This document shows, in pieces, positions 6,587 through 14,908 of a stretch of 14,908 nt of DNA; the first letter of the stretch is position 1; the number at the start of each line of letters is the position of its first letter. This stretch comes from Pantoea phytobeneficialis (GTDB lineage: Bacteria; Pseudomonadota; Gammaproteobacteria; Enterobacterales; Enterobacteriaceae). Where the stretch lies: NCBI RefSeq assembly GCF_009728735.1, contig NZ_CP024636.1, positions 3,769,220 to 3,784,127 on the forward strand. The letters run 5' to 3'. The notes below the pieces were generated by a model. It did not search any database, had not been told where the DNA came from, and worked only from the letters and a program-made list of their open reading frames with translations. Made by a program: the position numbers and the translations under genes.

Positions 6587-8304
6587 TCCAGGCGTTCTCC
6601 GGTGGGTTGCAGAATTAAAATCAGACGGTTAAAGAGATGGATATCGGTATACAAGGCAAAAAAGCGGCTGAGCATTTCACCAAACAGGCAGATATCACCA
6701 CTTCCGGCAAAACCGACGCTGTCGAGGGTGATCTCAATTTGCACACCGCGCAGCAGATGACCTTGCTCGTATCGCGTCATCTCCTGATGACAAACGTGCA
6801 GAATGGCCTCCAGCCGGCGGCGGTTCATCTCACTGTGCGTCCAGTCATAGAGCGCAAGCGTGCCACGCAGGACCTCGGCGTTATCCATCATCCACAGGAA
6901 ACTGGAGCCAAGGTGACTCAGTACCCGCCAGTGGAAACGATCGCGATTGGGGGGATAGCAGGGTAGCGTTGGCGCACACAGATTGCGCACCTGTACCTGA
7001 GCGGCGGCGGATTTCACGGCATGATCCAGGAGCGTACTTTGTATCGCCCGACGTGGCAGTTGCCCATTGGTGCCAGTGACGCTGACAGACAAGCTCTCGT
7101 CCTCCGGTACGCGATGGTTATCGAAAGCGTCGCCACCGAGGATCAACCAGGTTTCATGCAGGCCGGATGGTCCCTGACGTACCCGCGTGTGGTAGTAATG
7201 TTCCGGGGCGGTATGACGCAGCATGCCACCTCTATGACGAAAGCTGGTAAAGGGCACATAGGGTTGGTTAAGGGAAGAGGTCACGGCATCCACCGAATAA
7301 ATTTCGGTATGGCCATCCTGTACACGCATTGGACGTAGCAGGTATTCCGTCTGCAAACCGTTAATCGTTAGCGGATCAGATTCCAGCGTAAACAGGTTGA
7401 TGACCGGCACCGTGTTCAGCCGCAGATGCTTTTCGCTAAAGACAAAGTCATGCTCCCAGCGCCTGGACAATATCACCTCCAGCTCAAACCACGGTAATGA
7501 GGCTGGCAGTTGCGCTTGCTCCAACCCATGCAGCGCCACCGCCATAAATTTTTCCCGAAAGGTGAAATATTCCAGCAGCAACTGATAACCACTGAAGCTG
7601 CTGTCACTGCCCGGCCACAGCCGATCATCAGGATCAAAACCTTGTGCGCTAAAGTGTCCCTCCACGATCCGGCTATCGTTCTCCCCTGCCAGGCGCAGGC
7701 GCATGCTGGCAACATGCAGGGTCAGCGCTTCGTGCAACGCACAGGCCAGGGGTGCATCGGCGTTGAGGTAAAGTGGAATCTGGCTGACATCCATCCGGCT
7801 CCAGTCGGCCAGCTCGCCGCTGTTGAAGCGCAGACGGATCATGGAACGCCCCTGGGCATCGGTCACGAGTCCCACCTTTTCCAGTACCAGCGGCAGCAGC
7901 TCAATATCGCGGGTGGTGGTATAGCGACAGCGCGTCCCTTTCTCCCCGATCGGGCGGGATAACACTTCAAAACCGCGCGCAATCCGCATTGGCTCCTTCA
8001 TCATCTGCCAGTCAGGGGTAAACTCCACCACCGATAACGAAGGAATGGTGCGCAGGTAATGTGGCCACAACAGGCTGACCAACCCTTCCGTTAACTCGGG
8101 CAGATCATCATCCAGCTTTTCCCGTAGCCGTCCCATCAAAAAGGCAAAACCTTCAAATAGCCGTTCTACATAGGGATCGCGCGCACCGGCTTTATCCAGG
8201 TTAAGCATCGCCGCCTGCTCCGGATGAGCACGGGCAAACTCTTCACCCGCTTCCAGCAAGTAGCGCATTTCAGCGTCGTAATAACGCAGGGTTAAATTAT
8301 CCAT
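6550..8304 (-). CDS. tssF: T6SS baseplate protein TssF (ImpG/VasA)
   Basis: The predicted 584-residue protein begins MDNLTLRYYDAEMRYL and continues with EAGEEFARAHP, the conserved opening of TssF. DPYVERLFEGFAFL and LLWPHYLRTIPS follow within the first 100 residues, again as in the family. TssF forms, with TssG, TssE and TssK, the wedge units of the T6SS baseplate under VgrG, and is the structural counterpart of phage T4 gp6. The frame extends 22 codons further upstream to 8370, but that extension would overlap tssA and is not family-like. I therefore chose the ATG at 8304, although its ribosome site is weak. Translation may rely on coupling to tssA, whose stop lies 31 bases before. The stop TGA shares its A with an ATG at 6550, the second possible tssG start. 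Confidence 0.95.
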   Translation of the reverse strand: MDNLTLRYYDAEMRYLLEAGEEFARAHPEQAAMLNLDKAGARDPYVERLFEGFAFLMGRLREKLDDDLPELTEGLVSLLWPHYLRTIPSLSVVEFTPDWQMMKEPMRIARGFEVLSRPIGEKGTRCRYTTTRDIELLPLVLEKVGLVTDAQGRSMIRLRFNSGELADWSRMDVSQIPLYLNADAPLACALHEALTLHVASMRLRLAGENDSRIVEGHFSAQGFDPDDRLWPGSDSSFSGYQLLLEYFTFREKFMAVALHGLEQAQLPASLPWFELEVILSRRWEHDFVFSEKHLRLNTVPVINLFTLESDPLTINGLQTEYLLRPMRVQDGHTEIYSVDAVTSSLNQPYVPFTSFRHRGGMLRHTAPEHYYHTRVRQGPSGLHETWLILGGDAFDNHRVPEDESLSVSVTGTNGQLPRRAIQSTLLDHAVKSAAAQVQVRNLCAPTLPCYPPNRDRFHWRVLSHLGSSFLWMMDNAEVLRGTLALYDWTHSEMNRRRLEAILHVCHQEMTRYEQGHLLRGVQIEITLDSVGFAGSGDICLFGEMLSRFFALYTDIHLFNRLILILQPTGERLEWEEKHHRRIPG

Positions 8305-8335
8305 GGAGAATTCACATAAAAGTCGAGGAGGGGAA

Positions 8336-9922
8336 TCAGCCGCAAAGTACTGCGGCACGCGCCGGATCAATGGTAATCAGCCCGGCCAGTAAGCTATTCA
8401 TCTCAGATTGCAGCCGGGCTTTGTCGTTCTCGCTGCGCGCCGCTCGGGTTCGGAGTAGCTTCAATCGTCTGGCCCGAACTTCGAACATAAACTCAGGTGA
8501 CCAGTGCGCCAGCGTGAGGTTCTCCGCCTGACTGTCCAATTCGCGTAGCAGATGCAGCGCCATGTCGTTCTTACCCAGTTGTTCACACACCCTCGCCATC
8601 AGCAAGCGCAGCAACCACCTCGCTCGTGGGCTATTGACGCCGGGGCGCTGCTGTAACCAGTTAAGTGCCGCTTCCACGCCTTCCTCATCCGCTTTCGCCA
8701 GCGCATCGCTCTCCAGCGCAAGGATGTCGCCCTCCTGTTCCCCGCCGCATGCCACGGCGACGGGTTCACGATACGAAGCATCGTTGCTCACCTGCCGGGC
8801 AATCCAGTTCAACGTCACTTCATCGGCAAAGGGCATGCCGTCGGAGAATGTCAGGCCTTCCAAACCCGGTAGCCGCAGTAACAACGCGCCGAGATCCTGT
8901 TCAACCAGGGTTGCCAGTCGGGAATCGGCCTTACCCCGGTTGAGTGCTTCCCAGACGTACCATTGCACATCAAGCCACAAATGGTTGACCCCCTGCGCGA
9001 AGAGCGAATCGGTCAGCTCCAGCAGTTCCTGCCAGCTTTGCTGCAACCAGAGGCGTTTCAAATGCGCCAGATGTTCGGGTTTGGGGGGAGACAGACGAGT
9101 TCTACCACTGGCATCCAGCGGCGGCAGATGGTGAAGCGTGTCCCAGCGTACGCTCTTCATCAGATGATGTGCAGCCAGCCAGCCCTCTGGCTGGTCACGC
9201 AGATAGCGCGCCAGTGACCTGGCCTGGTCGAGAAGATCACGCCCCGAGCAGACCGGGGCCACGATCGACGCAGTGATGTGCTGGTGAGCATCAACGTCTG
9301 ACGACTCGCGGCAGTTTTGCGGTACCAATACGTCAGCCCCGCCGCTGCGCGCCAGCCGCACCTCCAGAGCCTGAACCAGCGGCGCGAGAACCGGACGTTC
9401 CTCTGCGCTCAAGAGGTCATGTATCCGAAGCAACCCCGCACAAACGCGACGAATGCGCACCCTATCCACTTCCGGCCACAGCGCGAGGCTGTCCAGCATT
9501 CTGCCACTGCCAAGCCAGCTTAATGCGCCCTGGCGGCTACGGGGCCGCTGTGGGTGCAACAGTTCACCATATTGCTGCAATGAGGCAGCCAGTAACTCCA
9601 GACCTTCAGCCAGCCCTTGCTCTCCCTGCTGGTGCAGGCGCGCCCACAAATAAAACGTGATCACCCGGATATCTTTACTCACCGAGAGCAGTAAAGGTTC
9701 TGCCAATGCAATGATTAACGCCGTATCAACGCCGGAGAGCTTGTTGACCTCTTCACGCATTTGCTGGAAATGATCGTCATACGCAGGGTCCTCGCCGGTG
9801 GGTGACCGATCGGCGATCGGCTCCATCCAGCGCGCCCAGTCACTGATATGTTGCTGCGCTTCTGCGCGTAAGGCTGATTCTTCTGCGCCGCAGGCGCTGA
9901 TTAACACGGCAATCCCTGTCAT
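8336..9922 (-). CDS. tssA: T6SS protein TssA (ImpA N-terminal and VasJ-type C-terminal domains)
   Basis: This 528-residue soluble protein has an ImpA-type N-terminal domain at about residues 30-150. It is recognisable by PIADRSPTGEDPAYD (PTGEDP at 41-46) and the KDIRV motif at 83-87. A helical C-terminal half (about 255-515) matches VasJ/TssA proteins, including the VRWDTLHHLPP segment near 258. TssA forms a dodecameric cap that primes the baseplate and stays at the end of the growing tail tube and sheath. The length is close to the long TssA class with a ring-forming C-terminal domain. The ATG at 9922 has AGGGGA upstream with a spacing of about 9 bases and lies 17 bases after the tssM stop. 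The gene ends 31 bases before the preferred tssF start. No signal peptide or membrane segment is apparent. No anomaly was seen. Confidence 0.93.
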   Translation of the reverse strand: MTGIAVLISACGAEESALRAEAQQHISDWARWMEPIADRSPTGEDPAYDDHFQQMREEVNKLSGVDTALIIALAEPLLLSVSKDIRVITFYLWARLHQQGEQGLAEGLELLAASLQQYGELLHPQRPRSRQGALSWLGSGRMLDSLALWPEVDRVRIRRVCAGLLRIHDLLSAEERPVLAPLVQALEVRLARSGGADVLVPQNCRESSDVDAHQHITASIVAPVCSGRDLLDQARSLARYLRDQPEGWLAAHHLMKSVRWDTLHHLPPLDASGRTRLSPPKPEHLAHLKRLWLQQSWQELLELTDSLFAQGVNHLWLDVQWYVWEALNRGKADSRLATLVEQDLGALLLRLPGLEGLTFSDGMPFADEVTLNWIARQVSNDASYREPVAVACGGEQEGDILALESDALAKADEEGVEAALNWLQQRPGVNSPRARWLLRLLMARVCEQLGKNDMALHLLRELDSQAENLTLAHWSPEFMFEVRARRLKLLRTRAARSENDKARLQSEMNSLLAGLITIDPARAAVLCG

Positions 9923-9939
9923 GCTGCGTCGTCCCCTGG

Positions 9940-12900
9940 TTATTCATATTGTGTCAGCGCCTGCGCAGCAGACTCTGCATCCACGCTGAAAATCTCATCC
10001 GGTAAGGTGAAGCCTCGTAAACGCAGGAGCGCCAGCGGGCCATCGCTCATTTGGGTGCGCAGTATCCATTGCAGGTTCCGCTTGTCAGCGATGGCGAAAC
10101 TGAGCTTCCACTGGCTGCGGTCCAATTGCTGACGTTTCCCCTGCTCCAGCCAGCGAATAAAGCCCCAGGTACCCGCATAATCACCGAAGACACGCCCCCC
10201 GCTACCCACCGTTGACCAACTCAGCAGCGTGCCAGGCTTTAAGCTTTCCCCTGGCCAACGGAACGCACGCCATTCCGCCATCTGGTTGAAGTAGCGAAGC
10301 TTTTGCCCATCCACCGTCAGATGTGTCTCCACCACCTCAGGTACCGGGCGCCCCTGTAATTCGAAGCTAATGCCCTGGGTGCCGTCAGTGAACAGAATAT
10401 CCGCCAGTTCGCGCAACTGATTGATCGTTTTCAGGAAAGCAGGGTTGAACGTCAGTCCCTGACTGTGGGCACGGTCTGGCACCCAGTGGCTGCCCTCTTT
10501 CTGCAACACCCCAGCGAGGCGATGGTTCAGGAAACTATCGAGGCGACCGGCATCCTTCCGGATGAACTCAGCCAGCATCGGCAGTGAGGCGTCGCTGTTG
10601 CTGACGGCAAACGGGTAGCGGCCATCAAATGCGTTACGCCAGTTTTCCACCACTGCACGACGCCACTGCGCGTTCAAACTGATTGCTGAAGGTTGCAGAA
10701 TGGTCCCCCAGGCCTGAGCCAATGGCTGGACAAACAGCGTCTGACCAAAACCACTCCACTCTTCCCCCAGACTGGCCGCCATCAGGCTGCCGTACTGCTG
10801 GGTGTCGGTCAGGTCGATGCTTTTCCCCTGAAAAACCGTCTGGGCCAATGCCTGTAACATCTCCTGGGGATCAGATGCGGCAGCCACCTGCTGTAATCTG
10901 AGTCGTACCCGAGTGATACGCGTCAGGTACGTTTGCAGGCTGAGTGAATTGTCGGCGGCCACCAATTGCGATCCGTTGCCTCGTCCTACCAACGTCAGCA
11001 GTGGGCCAAAAGTGGCATCCAGTGGACCGGTGGGTTCAACCGGTTGCTGATTGATGACCGGCTGCGCCTTGCGGCCAATCAGCGTTTTCGCAGAGTTAAG
11101 CAGGCTGGTGGTAATCGCATCGCGCTGTTGTCCGGTCTGCCCTTGCCAGGCGAGGGTGTTGATCAACGCTATCAGTGGCGACTGGCGCACATCACTCATC
11201 AAGGTGAGCTGATCGGTTACATCGGCGATATTGTGCGTCGGGTTGAGGCGCAATCCGTTGAGAAAATTCAACCAACTGGCGGCAAAATCGGTGAAGTAGC
11301 GTTGCGTCAACCGCTCCTGTAATGCCTCAGGGGAGACATCCTGCGCCAGCGCGCTTCGGCTGTCACTCAGCACCCAATCAATCTCCTCACGACGCTCCCG
11401 CGCAGCTTTCTCAATTGCCTGCTTCACGCCCCCCTCCCATGCCTGACGCGTGAACATACCAGGGACCGTCTTATCACTGGTAAACAGGCGATGTGGATCG
11501 GTACCTGGCGTCATATCCTCCAGATCGACATCGGCATAGTTACGACGTATCGCCTGCAATACATTGTTATATAACGTGCTCTCCGCATTACGGCGGCCAA
11601 TTTGCTGGAGTAACACCTGTCGCACCTGGGTGAGCAGCGCCGGGTCAGGCTGAATCGCCCATTGGGGGTGCGAGGGCAACGAGGTGGCATAGAATCCCCA
11701 TAAATCCGGCGCCAGACTCTGCCACAGGCTGGTGGAGATCCCTTCACGTTGCGGTTCCACATCTTTCAGGGTCTGCGCATAGAAATCCGCGCTGGCACGC
11801 TCCGGGCGGGACATCATCAACCAGGCCTTCAATTGGTTATAACCGGAGGACGCCAGAGACGCGCGCAGCGGGCTATCGGGCGGCAGTTCAGCCAGACGGG
11901 TCAGCCTCGCCTCAAGTGCTACGCGGGCAGGTGCGTGAATCAGACGGTCGCTCGTCACGCCATACCAGGGCAGCAATGCCGCGTACAGCTCACGCGTATG
12001 ACTGAGCAGAAAGCGCTGATACCAGGGAGGTCCCTGCGCCAGCCAGTGTTGTTGGCGGCCAAGATCATTGCGCAGGCGATGCAGAGCGATCAGTTGCGCG
12101 TCATTGATAGCCGGATTGTCCACCAGCTTTCTGACCTCTTGAGCAGCATTTATCACCTGCGTGCGGTTAGCCACAAACGACACCAGCATGCCGGCTCCCC
12201 AAAGCGACATCAGCCCCAGCAGCGACCAGACCAGCGTTTGCTGCCAGGGCAAGCCGATGCGTCTGCCTTTCATCTCATCGCTGGCAATCTTCTGCCACAG
12301 AGATGGATGCGGTAGCGAATGAGGACGAACGTCGGTGGAGGTGTTGTCCGGCAGGCTGAACATCAGGCCACGTAACGACACAGGTGTTTGTGGCATAAAC
12401 CAGGGCGTGAGGTGCTGCTGCCATTGATGACTGCCACCTTGTTTAAGTTGCTGTAAGAGACGCAACAGCCAGTCATGGTTGAGGTTGCGTACGACCTGTG
12501 CCATTCCCCGTTCGCACAGCAAAGTCTGGAGATGCTCCAGTTGTTGCTGAATATCTTCCGGTGTCGCGCCAGCGATAAAAGTCACGCCTGCGGAAAAGGG
12601 TTCGACTCCCTCTTGCGCCCTGTCGCTGCGCACCGGTTGCCATAGCCAGATCGGGGGCCGCCAACGCAAAATGGCGCTGATATTTTCCAGCGCACGCAGG
12701 AAAGTATCACTTTGGCGTGCGGTCAGGATTTCATCCTGCCCCAACACCTGCACGATGCCATCCAGCGGGCGGCCAGGGCGCAGTATACGTAAAGCAGCCA
12801 GTTTTTCGCGATCCACTTCGCTGTGCAGATCGCCGCCATAAATCAGTACGGTACGTCGGCCTTCCAGCCATTGCTGTTTCCTCAGCCCTGGAATCAGGAT

Positions 12901-13296
12901 GTCGATGGCGTCATCTTCTCCGGTGACCAACAACAGACGGACTTTACTGCGCCAGAAGACGGTATAACGCGTGTGCAGATGGTGACGTAACGCGGCTAAC
13001 GCGGGCTGCTGTTTATCCTCCGACTTACTTTCTTCGGTTTTGGACATCGATCTTATTGCAGCACGAATACCGCCCCCGCTAATAGCAACAACCAGCGCAC
13101 ACAGGCACAACAGCCCTATCCACAGCAACAAACAGCTTAACGCAAGCTTGAAAAGCGCTTGCCACTCAGTAGTACGCTCCAGCGGGAAATACCACCACAG
13201 CACCCCTCCCACAATCCCGGGCAGAGCGGCCCCCACAAGGATAAAGATGACGGTTGCCTTTACTGAGAAAAAGGTTAGTTTTTCTTGCTTACTCAT
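9940..13296 (-). CDS. tssM: T6SS membrane complex protein TssM (IcmF family)
   Basis: This 1118-residue protein is the usual length for TssM/IcmF. Two transmembrane segments lie at about residues 12-36 and 48-72, and a third at about 353-375. Between them is a cytoplasmic domain, and after the third is a periplasmic region of about 740 residues, as in the family. TssM forms the trans-envelope channel with TssL and the lipoprotein TssJ, which is encoded 4.4 kb downstream here. At the position where many TssM proteins carry a Walker A loop (about residues 122-140), the sequence reads LLLVTGEDDAIDI with no GxxxxGK[ST]. Nucleotide binding is therefore doubtful, as has been reported for some enterobacterial TssM proteins. 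The C-terminal part (about 980-1110) resembles the TssJ-binding, beta-rich end of the family. The start overlaps the preceding stop as ATGAGTAA, and tssA follows 17 bases after the stop. The reading frame is intact. Confidence 0.96.
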   Translation of the reverse strand: MSKQEKLTFFSVKATVIFILVGAALPGIVGGVLWWYFPLERTTEWQALFKLALSCLLLWIGLLCLCALVVAISGGGIRAAIRSMSKTEESKSEDKQQPALAALRHHLHTRYTVFWRSKVRLLLVTGEDDAIDILIPGLRKQQWLEGRRTVLIYGGDLHSEVDREKLAALRILRPGRPLDGIVQVLGQDEILTARQSDTFLRALENISAILRWRPPIWLWQPVRSDRAQEGVEPFSAGVTFIAGATPEDIQQQLEHLQTLLCERGMAQVVRNLNHDWLLRLLQQLKQGGSHQWQQHLTPWFMPQTPVSLRGLMFSLPDNTSTDVRPHSLPHPSLWQKIASDEMKGRRIGLPWQQTLVWSLLGLMSLWGAGMLVSFVANRTQVINAAQEVRKLVDNPAINDAQLIALHRLRNDLGRQQHWLAQGPPWYQRFLLSHTRELYAALLPWYGVTSDRLIHAPARVALEARLTRLAELPPDSPLRASLASSGYNQLKAWLMMSRPERASADFYAQTLKDVEPQREGISTSLWQSLAPDLWGFYATSLPSHPQWAIQPDPALLTQVRQVLLQQIGRRNAESTLYNNVLQAIRRNYADVDLEDMTPGTDPHRLFTSDKTVPGMFTRQAWEGGVKQAIEKAARERREEIDWVLSDSRSALAQDVSPEALQERLTQRYFTDFAASWLNFLNGLRLNPTHNIADVTDQLTLMSDVRQSPLIALINTLAWQGQTGQQRDAITTSLLNSAKTLIGRKAQPVINQQPVEPTGPLDATFGPLLTLVGRGNGSQLVAADNSLSLQTYLTRITRVRLRLQQVAAASDPQEMLQALAQTVFQGKSIDLTDTQQYGSLMAASLGEEWSGFGQTLFVQPLAQAWGTILQPSAISLNAQWRRAVVENWRNAFDGRYPFAVSNSDASLPMLAEFIRKDAGRLDSFLNHRLAGVLQKEGSHWVPDRAHSQGLTFNPAFLKTINQLRELADILFTDGTQGISFELQGRPVPEVVETHLTVDGQKLRYFNQMAEWRAFRWPGESLKPGTLLSWSTVGSGGRVFGDYAGTWGFIRWLEQGKRQQLDRSQWKLSFAIADKRNLQWILRTQMSDGPLALLRLRGFTLPDEIFSVDAESAAQALTQYE

Positions 13297-14389
13297 AGGG
13301 TTTCACGATTCCTGTGCTTATCCCGCCCGAGGGATCGCGAGCGATCCAGCCGCAGGGGGCATCCTGTTGTGTACTGCCGATGGCGGCCAAAGACATCACT
13401 ACCAGTGACGCCAGTGCGCCCATCTCGCCCCAGTTATTGTCCTGTAGATGATGGGTCAGACTCCAGTCCCCGTTAGAAGGTAAGACGTTGTCTGGTAAAG
13501 AGAAAAGAATGCAGGTGTCAGGAGGGGAAGTCAGTGCGCTTTGCTGTAACACGCGCAGATACATATCTGGCAGCCCGACATCTTCATCCTGCCGGGAGAT
13601 CTCCCCCCGGGTGATGTGTACTGCCCCTTGTTTTGCAACCAACCAGAGCACCGCCGCGTCACCGGCTTGCTGTGCATCATGGCCCAGTGGCTGCGAGTGA
13701 CATCCGCCAATCAGCAAGGTTGTCGCTGCATCTCCATCACTCATTTGTCGGATAGCTGACGAGAGCGAGGCTTCTCCCTGCCAGGGTTGAGGCCGCATGG
13801 GAAGTATTAGTTCAGGCAGTAAAATGGCGGCCTCCTGCACAAAAGCCTGCCAGGCGTTATGACTCCCTTGCCAGTAACAACAGCAGGGCGATACTGACAG
13901 CCCTGTACTCCGCTGGTTGCACCACTGTGACACCAACTGCCGGGCCAGACGCACCTCCCTGTCACCACGGTCATGGCAGAAAATTTTCGCTATATGATCC
14001 GTCTTCGGAGAGCTTTGCTCACGTTGCAGCAATTGTTGCCAGTGCCCGGGTTCGCATCCGGCCGGACCCAACAGCACGATATCCTGAATAGCCATCGTTT
14101 GTTGATGCTGTTGCCACCACCGGCGATGTTCAACATCAACCTGTTGCTGATAAAAAGCGGCATTATGGCTGGCACAACGGAACCACAGCTGGCGGAGCAC
14201 CCAGAGCCAGATAAATGTCAGGATGGCCATTGCAGCCAGCACAACTGGCATGACCCGATCCTCACCGTGGCTGAACAGCGCCAGCGAGCTGGAGAGACAT
14301 AGGGTGAATAACATGCCTGCTGCCAGCCAACGTTGTTTGTTTGGCACTTGTGGCAGTCGGTAAGGGGGGTAGTCGGTGGGCATTCTCAT
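13289..14389 (-). CDS. Conserved-looking T6SS-associated inner membrane protein of unknown function, upstream of tssM
   Basis: This 366-residue protein has no family I can name with confidence. Two hydrophobic segments (residues about 21-40 and 46-66) precede a soluble part of about 300 residues, predicted cytoplasmic. Visible landmarks are a Cys triplet at 169-171, a GCEPGHW stretch near 111-117 and a C-terminal NWGEMGALASL segment at about 319-329. That last segment vaguely recalls the C-terminal core of thiolase-like folds, but I see no catalytic set. The start ATG at 14389 is preceded by AGGGA at about 8 bases, and a second ATG lies two codons further in. The stop overlaps the tssM start by 8 bases (ATGAGTAA), so it is coupled to tssM. 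A gene of unknown role next to icmF/tssM is known from enterobacterial T6SS clusters (for example sciR next to sciS in Salmonella SPI-6). Whether this is its homologue is inference. An accessory role in the membrane complex is the likely reading. Confidence 0.6.
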   Translation of the reverse strand: MRMPTDYPPYRLPQVPNKQRWLAAGMLFTLCLSSSLALFSHGEDRVMPVVLAAMAILTFIWLWVLRQLWFRCASHNAAFYQQQVDVEHRRWWQQHQQTMAIQDIVLLGPAGCEPGHWQQLLQREQSSPKTDHIAKIFCHDRGDREVRLARQLVSQWCNQRSTGLSVSPCCCYWQGSHNAWQAFVQEAAILLPELILPMRPQPWQGEASLSSAIRQMSDGDAATTLLIGGCHSQPLGHDAQQAGDAAVLWLVAKQGAVHITRGEISRQDEDVGLPDMYLRVLQQSALTSPPDTCILFSLPDNVLPSNGDWSLTHHLQDNNWGEMGALASLVVMSLAAIGSTQQDAPCGWIARDPSGGISTGIVKPYE

Positions 14390-14413
14390 GTTGTTATCCC
14401 TGACCGGAATGCT

Positions 14414-14908
14414 TTACGCATTGGCTAACTGATCTTTCTCTGACCAGCGGTTCTGGATGGCAGTTTTCACCTGGGCCAGATGCCGTTCACTGTTGATCGC
14501 TCTCTGTTGTGCCACCACCACGCCGGGTTCCCGGGTGAACTGACGCAGACTGCCAGACTCCGCCAGCAGCGGCACGGGCGCTCCGCTCTGACGGTCCACT
14601 ACCTCCACGTCGTACACGGCCAGAGCCGGGGGAATGTCCCTGTCGGATTTGACCCTGAAGCGGAGGAGGACTGGCTCATCCTGGGTGACCATCCCCGGTA
14701 CCTTCCCGTCAACCACCAGCGCTGCCAGCGACTTGCTGCACTTGTCGCCAAAGTAAATCATCCGGTAGCGGAAGTAGCTGCCCCAGGGTTCACGACTGCC
14801 CAGACTGGCGTGGAGAAACCAGGCGCGCGAGTCATGCACCTGGTCATCAAACAACGCCATAAGCAACCCGTCAGCAGATTCAAGCAGTTCCCGGTGTTTT
14901 TGCTCCCC
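14414..14908 (-). CDS. C-terminal part of a T6SS effector-like protein, probably Tle1/DUF2235-type lipase (5' end outside window)
   Basis: The reading frame is open to the window edge, so only the last 164 residues are visible. The TTG/ATG codons near 14866-14858 are internal, because the frame continues upstream through 14 more codons without a stop. The visible part carries DDQVHDSRAWF, with the His at about visible residue 25, followed by EPWGSYFRYRMIYFG. From memory, this pattern belongs to the C-terminal region of enterobacterial T6SS lipases annotated as DUF2235/Tle1-like. A late His would fit an alpha/beta-hydrolase fold, but its catalytic role is not shown here. The last about 80 residues, with a REPGVVVAQQ segment, look like a soluble tail. 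There is no membrane segment. It ends 24 bases before the next gene. The likely role is a phospholipase delivered to rival cells; a different T6SS cargo is possible because the GxSxG region is not in view. Confidence 0.6.
   Translation of the reverse strand, partial: GEQKHRELLESADGLLMALFDDQVHDSRAWFLHASLGSREPWGSYFRYRMIYFGDKCSKSLAALVVDGKVPGMVTQDEPVLLRFRVKSDRDIPPALAVYDVEVVDRQSGAPVPLLAESGSLRQFTREPGVVVAQQRAINSERHLAQVKTAIQNRWSEKDQLANA

Noticed and set aside
8305..8370. Upstream extension of tssF to 8370
   Set aside because: It overlaps tssA and adds 22 residues unlike the TssF N-terminus; MDNLTLRYYDAEMRYL is the conserved start.
8562..9134. Plus-strand open frame of 190 codons opposite tssA
   Set aside because: It lies entirely antisense to a well-supported tssA, is rich in Ser, Arg and Pro with low-complexity character, and has no recognisable motif; typical shadow of a G+C-rich gene.
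1..14908. tRNA, rRNA, CRISPR array, insertion sequence or attachment site
   Set aside because: No cloverleaf, no regularly spaced short repeats, no transposase frame or terminal inverted repeats were seen; almost all bases are accounted for by coding sequence on the minus strand.

Overview
The window lies inside a type VI secretion system (T6SS) gene cluster of a gram-negative bacterium. The gene set, gene order and Tle1/DUF3304 effector content look like Enterobacterales (Erwiniaceae or Enterobacteriaceae such as Pantoea, Erwinia, Klebsiella or Enterobacter relatives). The genus cannot be fixed from the sequence alone. Every supported gene is on the minus strand, so transcription runs from high to low coordinates.

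Layout in transcription order. (1) 14908-14414: 3' end of a T6SS effector-like gene, probably a Tle1/DUF2235-type lipase, cut by the window edge. (2) 14389-13289: a conserved-looking membrane protein of unknown function whose end overlaps tssM. (3) Core structural block: tssM (13296-9940), tssA (9922-8336), tssF (8304-6550), tssG (6586-5516), tssJ (5538-5002) and tssE (5005-4565). (4) Delivery module: vgrG/tssI (4523-2127), a DUF4123 (Tec/Tap-1) adaptor (2106-1339), two tandem DUF3304 proteins (1326-808 and 820-293) and the 5' end of a DUF2235/Tle1-type phospholipase (305-1, running off the window).

Genes overlap or are separated by at most 41 bases. No promoter or terminator is evident, so the block is most simply read as one polycistronic unit with much translational coupling. 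TssJ and TssM belong to the membrane complex. TssE, TssF, TssG and VgrG belong to the baseplate and spike, and TssA to sheath assembly. DUF4123 would load the Tle1-type toxin onto VgrG. The two exported DUF3304 proteins are the likely periplasmic immunity factors for that lipase.

The most interesting area is the end of the delivery module. Two immunity-like genes form a mosaic 515-base direct repeat: near-identical blocks alternate with strongly diverged patches. A coupling device (GGAGGAGC ribosome site plus overlapping ATG) is duplicated at both junctions. Other points of note are a TssM without a recognisable Walker A motif, the unclassified protein ahead of tssM, and related-looking lipase genes at both ends of the window.
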